Source: Eubacteriales bacterium (GTDB lineage: Bacteria > Bacillota > Clostridia > Acetivibrionales > JANLFN01). Taken from it: 64,000 nt of DNA. The stretch lies in the NCBI GenBank assembly GCA_024655885.1, contig JANLFN010000002.1, positions 1 to 64,000 on the forward strand, given 5' to 3'. The stretch's first letter is position 1, and every line of letters begins with the position of its first letter. Positions 45,524-54,861 of the stretch are shown piece by piece. The notes under the pieces were generated by a model. It was not told the origin of the DNA. It saw only the letters and a program-made list of their open reading frames with translations, and ran no database searches. Position numbers and translations under genes: made by a program.

Positions 45524-47704
45524 ATGAAAAAAACAGTTCTTTTCTTTATTTTTTTCGCTATTATTCTTTTTAATTTTGCCGCCTGTTATGGAGCTGAGAG
45601 CCAAAAGCTTCTCTACGGCGGAAAGACGTATTCCTTTGAAGGGTATTATCTATCCCTGAAGGATGATATTTATATGGACGAGAGTAATTACGAGGGCAAT
45701 GCCCAGAGCGGCATCCTGTCCCTGAAAGATAAAGATGGGATGTACTCCGCTGTTATAGCCTATGAAAAACTGGACGAGGATACACTGAAAACCATGCGCG
45801 AATATTTAAACGACAATGAGTCCTCGGACAGGGAACTGTTTGAAAGGTTTAGCGAATACCGGAACAGCTGGTTTGAAGCATTGAAGGCCTATTACGCGAA
45901 AGACTATTTATTCGGCGGAGACGCCTATGGGGCCGGCGGGTCCGCCATGAAGGTGTTCGGGGAATATAATGAAAAGATCTACGGCCAGGACTGCCATGTT
46001 ATACTGTATAACACCATAAAATCCGATAAATTGGACTCTCAGGAGGAAACACACATAGACATCACGGTGCCCGTCAATTCCAAAAGCACTATATACGCCA
46101 TAAATTTCAAATTAGCCAAGGGCAGCCTGAATGAACATTCAGTCAAAAGCATATCCGGGTTGATAGATTCAATGCATATTATAGGCCTTCCTCCCCAGGA
46201 AACACCTCTGGGCTTTTTCTCAGACAGCAAAGCCTTAGAGTTATGCAATTCAGGTATATACCCGGATTTGGGAAGCGGGGACACCGTCTATACAAGTTTT
46301 ACCAACAGCGAACTGGGCTACAAGATATCCTACCCTGTTACATTTATACCGTATATGGAGAACAATGTTATCCATTCTTTGGACTATCACAGCTACAGAA
46401 TTAATTCCAACGACTTTTTTTCCATCTCTGTGGAGCCTGCCCTTGATTCAGCGGCCATAAGCCAAAAAATCGATTCGGTGAAAAAGCTTTACGGCGATAA
46501 AATCGGCGGATTGGATACCGGTGAGGTAAAACTGCACGGAAATACATTTTTTTATCTTAATTACCAGTTGAAAGACTTTAAAGATTTTTTTTACGTTTAT
46601 GAATACTTTACCTTATATAATTCCAGGCTGTACAGTATTCAACTGCACAGCGCCTATAGAAAACCCTCCCAAGGAATAATGCAGGAATTTCAAAAAATAG
46701 CCGAAACACTGGAATTTATAGAACCATCCGGCTCTATTTACCAAGAAAGTTCTGATTTTGCGAAATTTATAAACCCCGAGGAAGGGTATTCCATTGCATA
46801 CCCGGAAAAATGGAGCTTCTCGGAAAACGATTTATCCAGCATCAATTACGAGTCCTATTCAATAAAAAACCCTGATTACTCAGGCTCCTTTGAAATACTT
46901 GCATCCGAAGGCGAGCTGAACAATGAGTGCGAAAATACCGAAATACTGAAAGCAGTGGCGGGATTGGACACTTCCTATTTAAAAAAGTATTCGGCTCCCT
47001 ACCTTGACAAACCCAGCCGGCTGCTGGCATACAATTTTTCTGTGAAAAATGGGGTCCCCTGCCTGGTTAAGCTTGTAAACTACCTGGACAGCAATGACAG
47101 GGTAAAGCTGTGCTACTCTGTAGATATGGTGAGAAAGAAGAAGCTGTATTCCCTTTTTATTATCGTCAGCGACTATGCGACCCAAAACGGAAGGGTGTCG
47201 GACAAAAGCCTGGATTCCGCCATCAACCGGATTGCCGGTTCCTTTACACTTGAAAAAACCGAAGAATATCTCAAAAAGCAGGCGGAGGGAGAAACAAGGA
47301 GCAGAAAAACCGTCTTTATAGAAAATTATTTCAAGCAGAAGTTCTCGGAAAACGCAAGGATATCCAGTGCCGCCTATCTTTACTCCAAAAATGACGTATT
47401 TGCGGTTGTGGACAATGCGGGCAGCAGCGGCGGATTCTACAGGTTAAAGGTGGACTTTGCCGCAAAGGAAATTCAAATTACGGCCAAAATGACAAAGTCT
47501 GAGGTAATCGCATCCGCGGCGAAGGATATAAGAAAGCGGTATAAAAGCAAGCCCATTGTGGATATTGTTCCTGATACCCGAAATATGGAGGTTCATGTAA
47601 GGTATCTGGATATGAAAACCTTCCAACCCGTTAAGGAAACGTATAAAGTCAACGTCCGGTTTGTAGACGGATATTTCAGCTGGGATATAATCAAAAAGGC
47701 CTGA
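45524..47704 (+). CDS. secreted protein of unknown function with repeated domains
   Basis: 726 residues. An N-terminal signal sequence (KKTVLFFIFFAIILFNFAAC) could end at a lipid-modified Cys, though the lipobox is imperfect. At least two related modules start with LGYKISYPVTF (about residue 263) and EGYSIAYPEKW (about 420). Each is followed by a beta-rich stretch resembling PsbP/Mog1-type folds; an earlier module may precede them. The C-terminal 100 residues (KQKFSENARISSAAYLYSK on) look like a separate domain. ATG follows GAGGGG by 8 nt. Single-gene unit. Function not known. Confidence 0.75.
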   Translation: MKKTVLFFIFFAIILFNFAACYGAESQKLLYGGKTYSFEGYYLSLKDDIYMDESNYEGNAQSGILSLKDKDGMYSAVIAYEKLDEDTLKTMREYLNDNESSDRELFERFSEYRNSWFEALKAYYAKDYLFGGDAYGAGGSAMKVFGEYNEKIYGQDCHVILYNTIKSDKLDSQEETHIDITVPVNSKSTIYAINFKLAKGSLNEHSVKSISGLIDSMHIIGLPPQETPLGFFSDSKALELCNSGIYPDLGSGDTVYTSFTNSELGYKISYPVTFIPYMENNVIHSLDYHSYRINSNDFFSISVEPALDSAAISQKIDSVKKLYGDKIGGLDTGEVKLHGNTFFYLNYQLKDFKDFFYVYEYFTLYNSRLYSIQLHSAYRKPSQGIMQEFQKIAETLEFIEPSGSIYQESSDFAKFINPEEGYSIAYPEKWSFSENDLSSINYESYSIKNPDYSGSFEILASEGELNNECENTEILKAVAGLDTSYLKKYSAPYLDKPSRLLAYNFSVKNGVPCLVKLVNYLDSNDRVKLCYSVDMVRKKKLYSLFIIVSDYATQNGRVSDKSLDSAINRIAGSFTLEKTEEYLKKQAEGETRSRKTVFIENYFKQKFSENARISSAAYLYSKNDVFAVVDNAGSSGGFYRLKVDFAAKEIQITAKMTKSEVIASAAKDIRKRYKSKPIVDIVPDTRNMEVHVRYLDMKTFQPVKETYKVNVRFVDGYFSWDIIKKA

Positions 47705-47720
47705 ATCCAGGCCTTTTACG

Positions 47721-48834
47721 TCACATTGCGCCCCCTGTCCCGCTGGCCAGGTACGCGTTTATAAAACCGTCTATTTCACCGTCCATTACCGAATTTACAT
47801 TCCCCTCTTCATAATTCGTCCGGTGGTCCTTCACCAGGGTATACGGACAGAATACATAGGATCTTATCTGGCTCCCCCAGGCAATCTCCATTTGTATGCC
47901 CTTCAGGTCCTCTATTTTCTCCTTCTGTTCGCGCTCCTTTAATTCCAGCAGCTTTGCCTTCAGCATTTTCATGGCGGTTTCCCTGTTCTGGAACTGGGAA
48001 CGCTCGGTCTGGCATGAAGTCACTATCCCGGTAGGGATATGGGTAATTCTCACAGCCGATTCCGTTTTGTTGATATGCTGTCCGCCTGCGCCGCTTGATC
48101 TGTAGGTATCGATTCTGAGGTCATCGGGGTTTATTTCAACCTCGATGTCATCATCCAGCTCAGGCATAACATCCAGTGAAGCAAAGGAAGTATGCCTTCT
48201 TCCTGACGCATCGAAAGGTGAAATCCTCACCAGGCGGTGCACGCCTTTTTCAGCTTTTAAATACCCGTAGGCATTCTCCCCTATGATGTGGAGGGTCATG
48301 CTTTTGATGCCCGCTTCATCTCCGGCAAGAAAATCCAGTGTTTTTACCGTAAACCCGTTTCTTTCGGCCCAGCGGGTATACATTCTCACCAGCATTTGAA
48401 CCCAGTCCTGAGCCTCTGTTCCTCCCGCACCTGCGTGGAACGTCAGTATGGCGTTATTTCTGTCATATTTGCCCGTTAAAAGCGTTTCAATCCTGAGCCT
48501 CTCAAAGTCCTCCCGGAATTTCTTGAGATTCTCGGCGACTTCAGGAATGATGCTGTCGTCGTTTTCTTCAAGTCCCAGCTCATTTAAAACCCTCAAGTCT
48601 TCCCATTGAGCTTCCAGCTTCTGGTACTTTTCCACCTTTGCTTTTAAGGCCTTGGTTTTTTGAAGAACCTTCTGCGTGTTTTCGATATCATCCCAGAAAT
48701 CCGGTTCTGCCGCCTTCTGCTCCAGTTCGGCAATTTCATCGTTCAGTCTTGGGATGTCAAAGAGAAGCCCCCATTTCATCCAGATCCTTTTTTACCGCAA
48801 GAATTTCCAGTTTAAATTGTTCCAATTCAAGCAT
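47721..48834 (-). CDS. prfB: peptide chain release factor 2, programmed frameshift
   Basis: RF2 recognises UGA and UAA. Frame 0 starts ATG at 48834 (AGGAG 8 nt upstream) and runs 25 codons to TGA at 48759-48757 in CTTTGAC. An upstream GGGGG acts as the stimulatory Shine-Dalgarno-like element. A +1 shift yields about 370 residues. Domain motifs are SPF (RISPFDASGRRH) and GGQ (GAGGQHINKTESAV). The canonical autoregulatory shift is complete, so the gene is intact rather than broken. Confidence 0.96.
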
Positions 48835-48934
48835 TTTATCAACTCCTTTATTTTTCATTATCCATTGAAAACAGCACCTTGTCAATTTATATCTTTCATG
48901 CCGGGATTTATGCGATGAAAACTGCAGCCCATGG

Positions 48935-49522
48935 CTATTTTTTATGCGTTATTTCATAGGTAAAAATTATAGCCTCGGCTATAGACTTCATGGACATCCT
49001 TGAATCCATGCTCTTTTTTCTCATTCGTTCGTACGCCTCGTTTTCACTGATCTTATCCCGTTCCATTAAAATCCACTTTGCCCTTTCCACAACCTTCCGC
49101 GTTTCATAATTCTCAGTCATTTCCTTGAGCTTCCTGTTTAAGTCGAATACCCTTTTATAATTTATCATGGCCATTTCTACCGTATGGAGGAGCAGTTCCT
49201 TGCTCAACGGTTTGGGGCAAAGGGACAGCACCTTGGATTTTTCCACCAGGCTTGTAAGCTCCACATCTTTATAATCCCCAATGACAATGCAGGCGCAAAG
49301 CATTTCATCATCCACTGTTTCTATGGTCTGTCTCAGTTCCCGGAGCTGCAGGCCCAGGTCCACTACGACAAAATCGGGATTGCAGCTCCTGATCAGCTTC
49401 ATAAGCGACAGAGAATCATAACAATTTCCCAAAAACATATAACCGTACGGGTTCAGCATGTTTCTTATCGTTATTTGCAAAGGGTTTTCAGCCGTTGCTA
49501 CAACATATTTTTCCCCAGCCAT
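48935..49522 (-). CDS. ANTAR-domain response regulator
   Basis: RNA-binding antiterminator of 195 residues. N-terminal receiver-like domain (VVATAENPLQITIRNML, phospho-acceptor-like Asp in FVVVDLGLQ) with a degenerate acidic pocket. A coiled-coil linker leads to a C-terminal ANTAR domain (VVERAKWILMERDKISENEAYERMRKKS). Such proteins bind paired hexaloop hairpins and prevent termination. It is divergent from amt-glnK, suggesting nitrogen control, as for NasT/NitR-like regulators. No cognate histidine kinase is adjacent. Confidence 0.9.
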   Translation of the reverse strand: MAGEKYVVATAENPLQITIRNMLNPYGYMFLGNCYDSLSLMKLIRSCNPDFVVVDLGLQLRELRQTIETVDDEMLCACIVIGDYKDVELTSLVEKSKVLSLCPKPLSKELLLHTVEMAMINYKRVFDLNRKLKEMTENYETRKVVERAKWILMERDKISENEAYERMRKKSMDSRMSMKSIAEAIIFTYEITHKK

Positions 49523-49999
49523 TAAAATAACCGCCTTCCGAATATCTTATGATAAACGAACTTCCCGGGATCCTGTCCCTTCTTCCATAGTAATGAAGCA
49601 AAAATTATCAGGAAACACAGCTTTAGTGCCAAATTCCTTCAAAAAAAGCGATGAGGATTTAATTATACTGCTGTGAAAAGCACATTAAACATAAGTATTA
49701 AATATTATACAGAAAGAACTATGGTTTCCGTGCATTAGAAAAACCTCTCGCTGCATTCATTATATACAAGGAAAGGCTATTCTATCAAAGCTTTTTTATT
49801 ACTTCCGGCGTATATGAATATCATATTATGTTCATTATATTAACATATGGGGTTGCCGCATGCAAGTTTATATTTCACTCAAGTTTTAGAGAAGGACGGA
49901 CAGATCCCATTCTTTCAAGTTTTTTTTACCTGTTACCCGCTGATCTGCAAATCCGCTTTGGACACAGGCAATATTTTTTGAATTTTTGTTGTTTGCATA
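49523..49999. other. intergenic region with no recognised gene
   Basis: AT-rich spacer between the ANTAR gene and the amt promoter. I see no convincing ORF with a ribosome site, no tRNA and no riboswitch. It should hold the minus-strand promoter of the ANTAR gene, which I could not place with confidence. Confidence 0.5.
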
Positions 50000-50028
50000 T
50001 TGCATTTTTGCCACACAGATGTTAAAAT
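50000..50028 (+). promoter_or_regulatory. amt promoter
   Basis: TTGCAT (50000-50005), 17-bp spacer, TAAAAT (50023-50028). Transcription would begin near 50035, just before the leader terminator. Confidence 0.6.
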
Positions 50029-50034
50029 AAAAAT

Positions 50035-50069
50035 AATTACAATGGTGAAGTTAAGTAAAGGCGCTTATC
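50035..50069 (+). promoter_or_regulatory. candidate ANTAR RNA target in the amt leader
   Basis: Two adjacent potential hairpins with six-base loops: AATGGT (50041-50046, weak stem) and AAAGGC (50057-50062, stem GTTAAGT/GCTTATC with one mismatch). Both loops have A at position 1 and G at position 4, the feature of ANTAR targets. The second overlaps the 5' arm of the following terminator, as an antiterminator should. Confidence 0.5.
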
Positions 50070-50106
50070 AGGAGTTGTTATTCTCTTGGTAATGCGCTTT
50101 TCTTTT
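50057..50106 (+). terminator. leader terminator ahead of amt
   Basis: Stem AAAGGCGC-TTA-TCAGGAG pairing with CTCTTGG-TAA-TGCGCTTTT, followed by CTTTTCT. It lies about 100 bp before the amt start, so it must be read through for expression; probable attenuator. Confidence 0.7.
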
Positions 50107-50206
50107 CTCGTTGAATCCCGCCGGAGTGGTTCAAAGAATTCTTTTTCCCTGATTATCAATGAGGATAATTCAAATGAATCAAAAATGAATGGTGAGGTGT
50201 ATTTTT

Positions 50207-51544
50207 ATGAAAAAGAAAACATTTTCAATTCTGTTGATTTTATTCGTATTGGTATGTATTCCTGTTGCGGCATTTGCAGAAGGCACAACCGCAATTGATT
50301 CCGGAGACACAACCTTTTCAATTATTTCTTCGGCACTGGTATTTTTGATGACACCCGGCCTTGCCCTGTTTTATGGCGGGATGGTAAGAAAAAAGAATGT
50401 TTTAAACACCATGCTGAACTCATTTATAATCATGGCTCTCATTTCGGTCCAATGGGTACTTATAGGATATACACTTGCGTTTGGCCCGGATCACGGCGGT
50501 GTTTTAGGCGGCTTGAACTGGCTGGGATTAAACGGTGTGGGAGGCGACCCGAATCCCGATTATGCGGGTACAATTCCCCATGCGGCTTTTGCCATGTACC
50601 AACTGATGTTTGCCATCATCACTCCGGCTCTCATCACGGGATCATTTGCTGAAAGAATGCGGTTCCCTGCATTTGTGGTTTTCATTGTTCTCTGGGCAAC
50701 ATTTGTCTATGATCCGCTGGCACACTGGGTTTGGGGTGTAGGCGGATGGCTTAGATCCCTGGGAGCACTTGATTTTGCCGGAGGTACCGTCGTGCATATC
50801 AGCTCGGGCATTGCAGGTTTGACCGCCGCTCTTGTCCTGGGGGAACGCAAAGGCTACAAGACCATCCCCATGATACCCCATAATATTCCGTTTGTGCTGC
50901 TGGGAGCCGCCCTGCTCTGGTTCGGCTGGTTCGGCTTCAATGCGGGAAGTGCGCTGGCAGCCAACGGCCTGGCTTTAAACGCTTTTGCCACCACAAACAC
51001 GGCTGCTGCCGCCGCTGTGCTGTCATGGGTCATTGTTGAATGGATACACCACGGAAAACCCACACTTCTGGGTGCCGCTACCGGTGCGGTTGTGGGACTT
51101 GTTGCAATCACTCCGGCGGCAGGCTTCGTAAATGTCATGGCCTCCATCCTTATCGGTTTTATGGTAAGCCCTCTCTGCTACTTTGCAATAAGTGTGGTTA
51201 AACCCAAACTGGGGTATGACGATTCCCTTGACGCCTTCGGATGTCACGGCATCGGCGGTATCTGGGGAGCTCTGGCCACAGGTTTATTCGCCACCAAGTC
51301 CGTTAATCCCGCCGGCGCAGACGGACTCTTTTACGGAAATCCGCACCAATTGCTGGTACAGCTGATAGCTGTGGTTGTCACATTAGCATTCTCAAGCATC
51401 GTTACCTTTATTATCTTAAAAATAGTATCCCTTTTCACAAGACTGCGTGCAAGTGAAGCGGAAGAGGATGACGGCCTGGATGTAACTCTGCACGGTGAAG
51501 ACGCATACCCGGATTTCACTTCAGACCAGAGTATCGCGTTATAA
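50207..51544 (+). CDS. amt: ammonium transporter
   Basis: Amt/AmtB channel, 445 residues. Signal peptide ending near AFAEG, then eleven membrane helices. Family motifs ALVFLMTPGLALFYGGMVRKKN, DFAGGTVVHISSGIAGL and the twin-His helix region FGCHGIGGIWGAL. A cytoplasmic acidic tail ends the protein. ATG at 50207 follows GAGGTG by 7 nt. Followed by glnK after 28 bp, the standard Amt-PII pair. Confidence 0.96.
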   Translation: MKKKTFSILLILFVLVCIPVAAFAEGTTAIDSGDTTFSIISSALVFLMTPGLALFYGGMVRKKNVLNTMLNSFIIMALISVQWVLIGYTLAFGPDHGGVLGGLNWLGLNGVGGDPNPDYAGTIPHAAFAMYQLMFAIITPALITGSFAERMRFPAFVVFIVLWATFVYDPLAHWVWGVGGWLRSLGALDFAGGTVVHISSGIAGLTAALVLGERKGYKTIPMIPHNIPFVLLGAALLWFGWFGFNAGSALAANGLALNAFATTNTAAAAAVLSWVIVEWIHHGKPTLLGAATGAVVGLVAITPAAGFVNVMASILIGFMVSPLCYFAISVVKPKLGYDDSLDAFGCHGIGGIWGALATGLFATKSVNPAGADGLFYGNPHQLLVQLIAVVVTLAFSSIVTFIILKIVSLFTRLRASEAEEDDGLDVTLHGEDAYPDFTSDQSIAL

Positions 51545-51572
51545 TTTATTTAAATAAAGGGGGACAGGAACC

Positions 51573-51911
51573 ATGAAAAAAATAGAAGCGATTATACGCC
51601 CGGGAAAACTGGAGGATATAAAGGAATCCCTTAACAAGTACAATGTCCATGGCTTGACCATAAGCCAGGTGATGGGATGCGGACTGCAAAAAGGCAGGAA
51701 GGAAATCTTCAGAGGCACGGAAATTACGCTGAACCTGCTTCCTAAAATTAAAATTGAAATCGTTGTCAAGGATGACTTTGTGGATGAAATCATAAAACTA
51801 ATAGTAAATGAGGCCAAAACAGGTGAAGTAGGTGACGGGAAAATATTTGTCTACAACGTGGAAGACGCCATCAGGATAAGAACCGGCGAGCAAGGGGAAG
51901 CGGCAGTATAA
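51573..51911 (+). CDS. glnK: PII signal protein
   Basis: Nitrogen sensor of 112 residues that binds ATP/ADP and 2-oxoglutarate and gates Amt. Motifs KKIEAIIRPGKLEDIKESL, KIEIVVKDDFVDE and TGEVGDGKIFVYNVEDAIRIRTGE in outline. In the T-loop, Tyr51 (uridylylation site) is replaced by Ile and Tyr46 by Phe (KEIFRGTEI). This PII therefore cannot be modified at the classical site and should act by ligand binding alone. Same transcript as amt. Confidence 0.95.
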   Translation: MKKIEAIIRPGKLEDIKESLNKYNVHGLTISQVMGCGLQKGRKEIFRGTEITLNLLPKIKIEIVVKDDFVDEIIKLIVNEAKTGEVGDGKIFVYNVEDAIRIRTGEQGEAAV

Positions 51912-51934
51912 AACAGGATTACATCGCCATATAA

Positions 51935-51976
51935 AAACCGGTCTGTAAAAAATTTTTATAGACCGGTTTAAATTTT
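51935..51976. terminator. bidirectional terminator after glnK
   Basis: Stem AAACCGGTCT / AGACCGGTTT with an A/T-rich extension and T tract. Serves glnK and probably the convergent gene at 51979. Confidence 0.85.
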
Positions 51977-51978
51977 TA

Positions 51979-52353
51979 TTATCTCCGCCTTCTGCGCAGT
52001 AGTTCCCTTATAAGCAGTATTCTTATAAGGTCGCGCAGCAGCCGCCTCCTTCTCCCAAATCCAAAAGGTGCTACCTGTCTGCCTTGCATCATGCCATAGC
52101 CGTCATCCTCCGGGTCGCCTATTTCCATTACCGTTCTCATGTAGACCTCGTCGGTCATGGACTCAACCATAGCCCTGCTGGGATAAGGGTACATGTCCGG
52201 ATCGTCCTTTTCAGCACACACCCTCATAATCTTAGGATATACCCTGTGGTAAATCTCCGGATACATATCTTCAAGCCGTTCTACAGGATACTGCGTCTTA
52301 GGCGGACAATACGGACTTGGTCCTATTACTTCTACCTCAGGAAAATATTTCAC
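51979..52353 (-). CDS. unknown small protein, Tyr/Pro-rich with Arg-rich tail
   Basis: 124 residues from a GTG 7 nt after AAGGGAGG. The N-terminal half is rich in Pro and Tyr (VEVIGPSPYCPPKTQYPVER, MYPEIYHRVYPKIMRVC). The middle is acidic (IGDPEDDGYGMM). The end is strongly basic (GFGRRRRLLRDLIRILLIRELLRRRRR in outline). No membrane segment and no family recognised. The composition recalls some clostridial spore-surface proteins, but that is a guess. Confidence 0.65.
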   Translation of the reverse strand: MKYFPEVEVIGPSPYCPPKTQYPVERLEDMYPEIYHRVYPKIMRVCAEKDDPDMYPYPSRAMVESMTDEVYMRTVMEIGDPEDDGYGMMQGRQVAPFGFGRRRRLLRDLIRILLIRELLRRRRR

Positions 52354-52650
52354 AAAATAACCTCCCTTAAGTTACTTTAATATATTATATGCTGCTTTTT
52401 TCTTTAAGTTACTAATTATATGTTTTATGTCTATTGATGGCTGGCAAAAATTTTTCTTTATAAATTAATTTTGGCAATCCGCCGTCAATAATTTCATCTC
52501 TACGGACCTGTCCAATGCTTAAATTCCCTTAAGCAAGCTTTTCGCCATTTTTCAACAAAATGATTACTAATTTTCCTTTTTTTGTTGACAACGACAATAT
52601 GTTGCTATAAAATAGTATAAGAATTCTTATATAACCTTGGAGGTTGTTTT

Positions 52651-52794
52651 GTGGATCAGATAGAATTTTTGAGAGAAAAACTGCACAAAATCATGGAGTC
52701 AGGAACTAAGGATGAAATCCTCACTGTAAGCCGGGAGCTGGACGAGCTGATATATCGGTATATGGAAGACAAATTTATGAATAAAAATAAATAA
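52651..52794 (+). CDS. Spo0E-like aspartyl-phosphate phosphatase
   Basis: 47-residue protein from a GTG 7 nt after GGAGG. The signature SRELDELIYRYM matches the Spo0E SxELDxLI motif in a two-helix hairpin. Members remove phosphate from Spo0A and so delay sporulation. Single gene with its own leader, between the unknown small protein and a HAD phosphatase. Confidence 0.88.
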   Translation: MDQIEFLREKLHKIMESGTKDEILTVSRELDELIYRYMEDKFMNKNK

Positions 52795-52856
52795 TAAGGG
52801 ATTCATTTCCGCTTCAGGCGACGTTACAAATATTGCAACTGGTAATGATTCACTGC

Positions 52857-53681
52857 CTAGTGCTTCAATATATACTTTTTAACAGCTGCAGCTACCCCGT
52901 TATTGTCATTGTCAAGGGTTATATAATCCGCAATTTCTTTTATGAAATTTTCTGCATTACCCATTGCAATACCCACACCTGCAAACCGTATCATGGAATA
53001 GTCGTTTTCATTATCCCCTATGGCGACAATCTCCTCTCTATCCAAATTCATTTTTTCCGAAAGGAATTTTAAAGCATTTCCCTTGTTGACTCCCCGGTTT
53101 ACTATCTCAAAGTTATCGTAAAAGGAACTCATGATCTCAACCGAATCTATTTCAGAGATCTTTTTTCTCGCCCTGGAAAGCAGCTCCAAATCTTCAGACA
53201 CAACCACAATTTTCGAGGGGGAGATGGGATTTTCTTCAACCACTCTGTTCAAATCCTTCTCAATTTCAATATTGATTCGGTCCTGTTCAGGCAGTTCTTC
53301 ATTCAGTTTCTTATAAAAAGCCGCCCCGAATTCCAATGTTTGGGCGTATAGGGTATCTCCAATGTAAATATGAAAGTAGATACCCTGCTTACGGCATATA
53401 TCAATGATGTTAAAGCAGTCCTTTTTGCTTAAGGTGTTGTTATAGAACACCTGCTCCGTCTCCATATCCTTGATAACCGCTCCATTACAGGCTATTAAGG
53501 GACCCCTGGCACATACCTGCCTTGCGTAAATACGTGCACTCTTAAAAATCCTGCCGGAACATATGACAATTTTTACTCCTTCATTCATAGCTAGCTGCAG
53601 CATTTTCACGTTTTCCTTAGATATGTTCTTGCTGGAATTCAGCAAGGTACCGTCCAAATCAATGGCCATGAGCTTATACAT
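52857..53681 (-). CDS. Cof-type HAD hydrolase
   Basis: Haloacid-dehalogenase phosphatase, 274 residues, type IIB cap. Motif I MAIDLDGTLLN, motif II VICSGR, motif III with Lys in NKGNALKFL, motif IV GDNENDYSMIRFAG. Substrate likely a sugar or nucleotide phosphate. ATG at 53681 is 6 nt after AAGGGG, 10 bp downstream of the aminotransferase stop, so it may be the last gene of that operon. Confidence 0.88.
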   Translation of the reverse strand: MYKLMAIDLDGTLLNSSKNISKENVKMLQLAMNEGVKIVICSGRIFKSARIYARQVCARGPLIACNGAVIKDMETEQVFYNNTLSKKDCFNIIDICRKQGIYFHIYIGDTLYAQTLEFGAAFYKKLNEELPEQDRINIEIEKDLNRVVEENPISPSKIVVVSEDLELLSRARKKISEIDSVEIMSSFYDNFEIVNRGVNKGNALKFLSEKMNLDREEIVAIGDNENDYSMIRFAGVGIAMGNAENFIKEIADYITLDNDNNGVAAAVKKYILKH

Positions 53682-53691
53682 TCTTAACCCC

Positions 53692-54861
53692 TTATTTTTT
53701 ACTTTTTTCAATAAATTTCTCTATTCTTTTTAGCGCTTCAAAGATATTTTCCATGGAGTTGGCGTATGTAGCCCTTACAAATCCTTCCCCACACTCACCG
53801 AAAGCATTTCCGGGTATGATTAATACCTTCTCTTCCCTGAGCAGGTTCTCACAGAATTCATCCGAACTCATTCCGGTGGAGCGGATACAGGGAAATACGT
53901 AAAAGGCTCCCAAAGGCTCAAAACAATCAAGCCCCATTTTCCTGAAACCGTCCACCATAACCCTTCTTCTCCTGTTGTATTCCCTTACCATCACCCGCGC
54001 ATCCTCATCACCGTTTCTCAATGCCTCAACGGCCGCATATTGCGCTGTGGTCGGCGCGCACATAATCGCATACTGGTGTATCTTATACATGGCGGCAATT
54101 AAGTCGGGATGTCCGCACACATACCCTATCCTCCAGCCCGTCATTGCAAAAGCCTTGGAAAAACCGTTTACGACCAGAGTTTTTTCATACATTCCGGGCA
54201 GGCTCGCAATAGATATATGCTGTCCCTCATATGTAAGTTCGGCGTAAATTTCATCCGAAATAACGATGATATCCCTGTCCTTTAAGATTTTCACAATCTT
54301 TTCAAGGTCTTCCCCTGTCATTATAGCCCCTGTAGGGTTATTGGGAAACGGCAGGATCAGCACCTTTGTCCTGTCGGTTATTGCCTCCTCCAGCAGCCGG
54401 GGAGTCAGCCTGAATTGGTCCTCAGCCCTCAAATTCACAACTACCGGTGTGGCTCCCGTAAAAACAACACAGCCCTTATACGCAACAAAACTCGGTTCAG
54501 GCAGGATCACCTCATCGCCCGGCCCCACCAGTGCCCGCAGGGCAATGTCTATGCCTTCGCTGGCTCCCACGGTGACGATCATCTGGTTTTTGGGATCATA
54601 GTCCAGGCCGTATTTCCTTTTAACGTACCTGGAAATCTCCTGTCTTAATTCAATAACGCCGGCATTGGACGAATAGTGGGTATGTCCTTTCTCGAGGGAA
54701 TATATTCCTGCCTCCCTGATAGTCCAAGGGGTGACGAAATCCGGTTCTCCTATGCCCAGTGAAATGGCATCCTTCATCTCATTAATCAAGTCAAAGTATT
54801 TTCTTATACCCGAAGGAGGTACCTTTTTAACTGCGGGTGAAATCATCTCTTTTATATTCAT
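53692..54861 (-). CDS. class I/II aminotransferase, probable alanine or aspartate transaminase
   Basis: PLP enzyme of fold type I, 389 residues. PLP lysine in VNGFSKAFAMTGWRIGY, cofactor motifs FPNNPTGAIM and ISDEIYAELTY. It overlaps the Lrp-type gene by 4 nt (ATGA). The pair is like the B. subtilis alaR-alaT (yugG-yugH) arrangement. The Ala-type T-box upstream supports a role in alanine synthesis. Sequence alone would only give aspartate aminotransferase family. Confidence 0.88.
   Translation of the reverse strand: MNIKEMISPAVKKVPPSGIRKYFDLINEMKDAISLGIGEPDFVTPWTIREAGIYSLEKGHTHYSSNAGVIELRQEISRYVKRKYGLDYDPKNQMIVTVGASEGIDIALRALVGPGDEVILPEPSFVAYKGCVVFTGATPVVVNLRAEDQFRLTPRLLEEAITDRTKVLILPFPNNPTGAIMTGEDLEKIVKILKDRDIIVISDEIYAELTYEGQHISIASLPGMYEKTLVVNGFSKAFAMTGWRIGYVCGHPDLIAAMYKIHQYAIMCAPTTAQYAAVEALRNGDEDARVMVREYNRRRRVMVDGFRKMGLDCFEPLGAFYVFPCIRSTGMSSDEFCENLLREEKVLIIPGNAFGECGEGFVRATYANSMENIFEALKRIEKFIEKSKK

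Noticed and set aside
49600-49660. Sigma-54 promoter (TTTGGCACTAAAGCTGTG on the minus strand) for the ANTAR gene
   Set aside because: The -24 TGGCAC is present, but the -12 element CTGTG does not match TTGCW.
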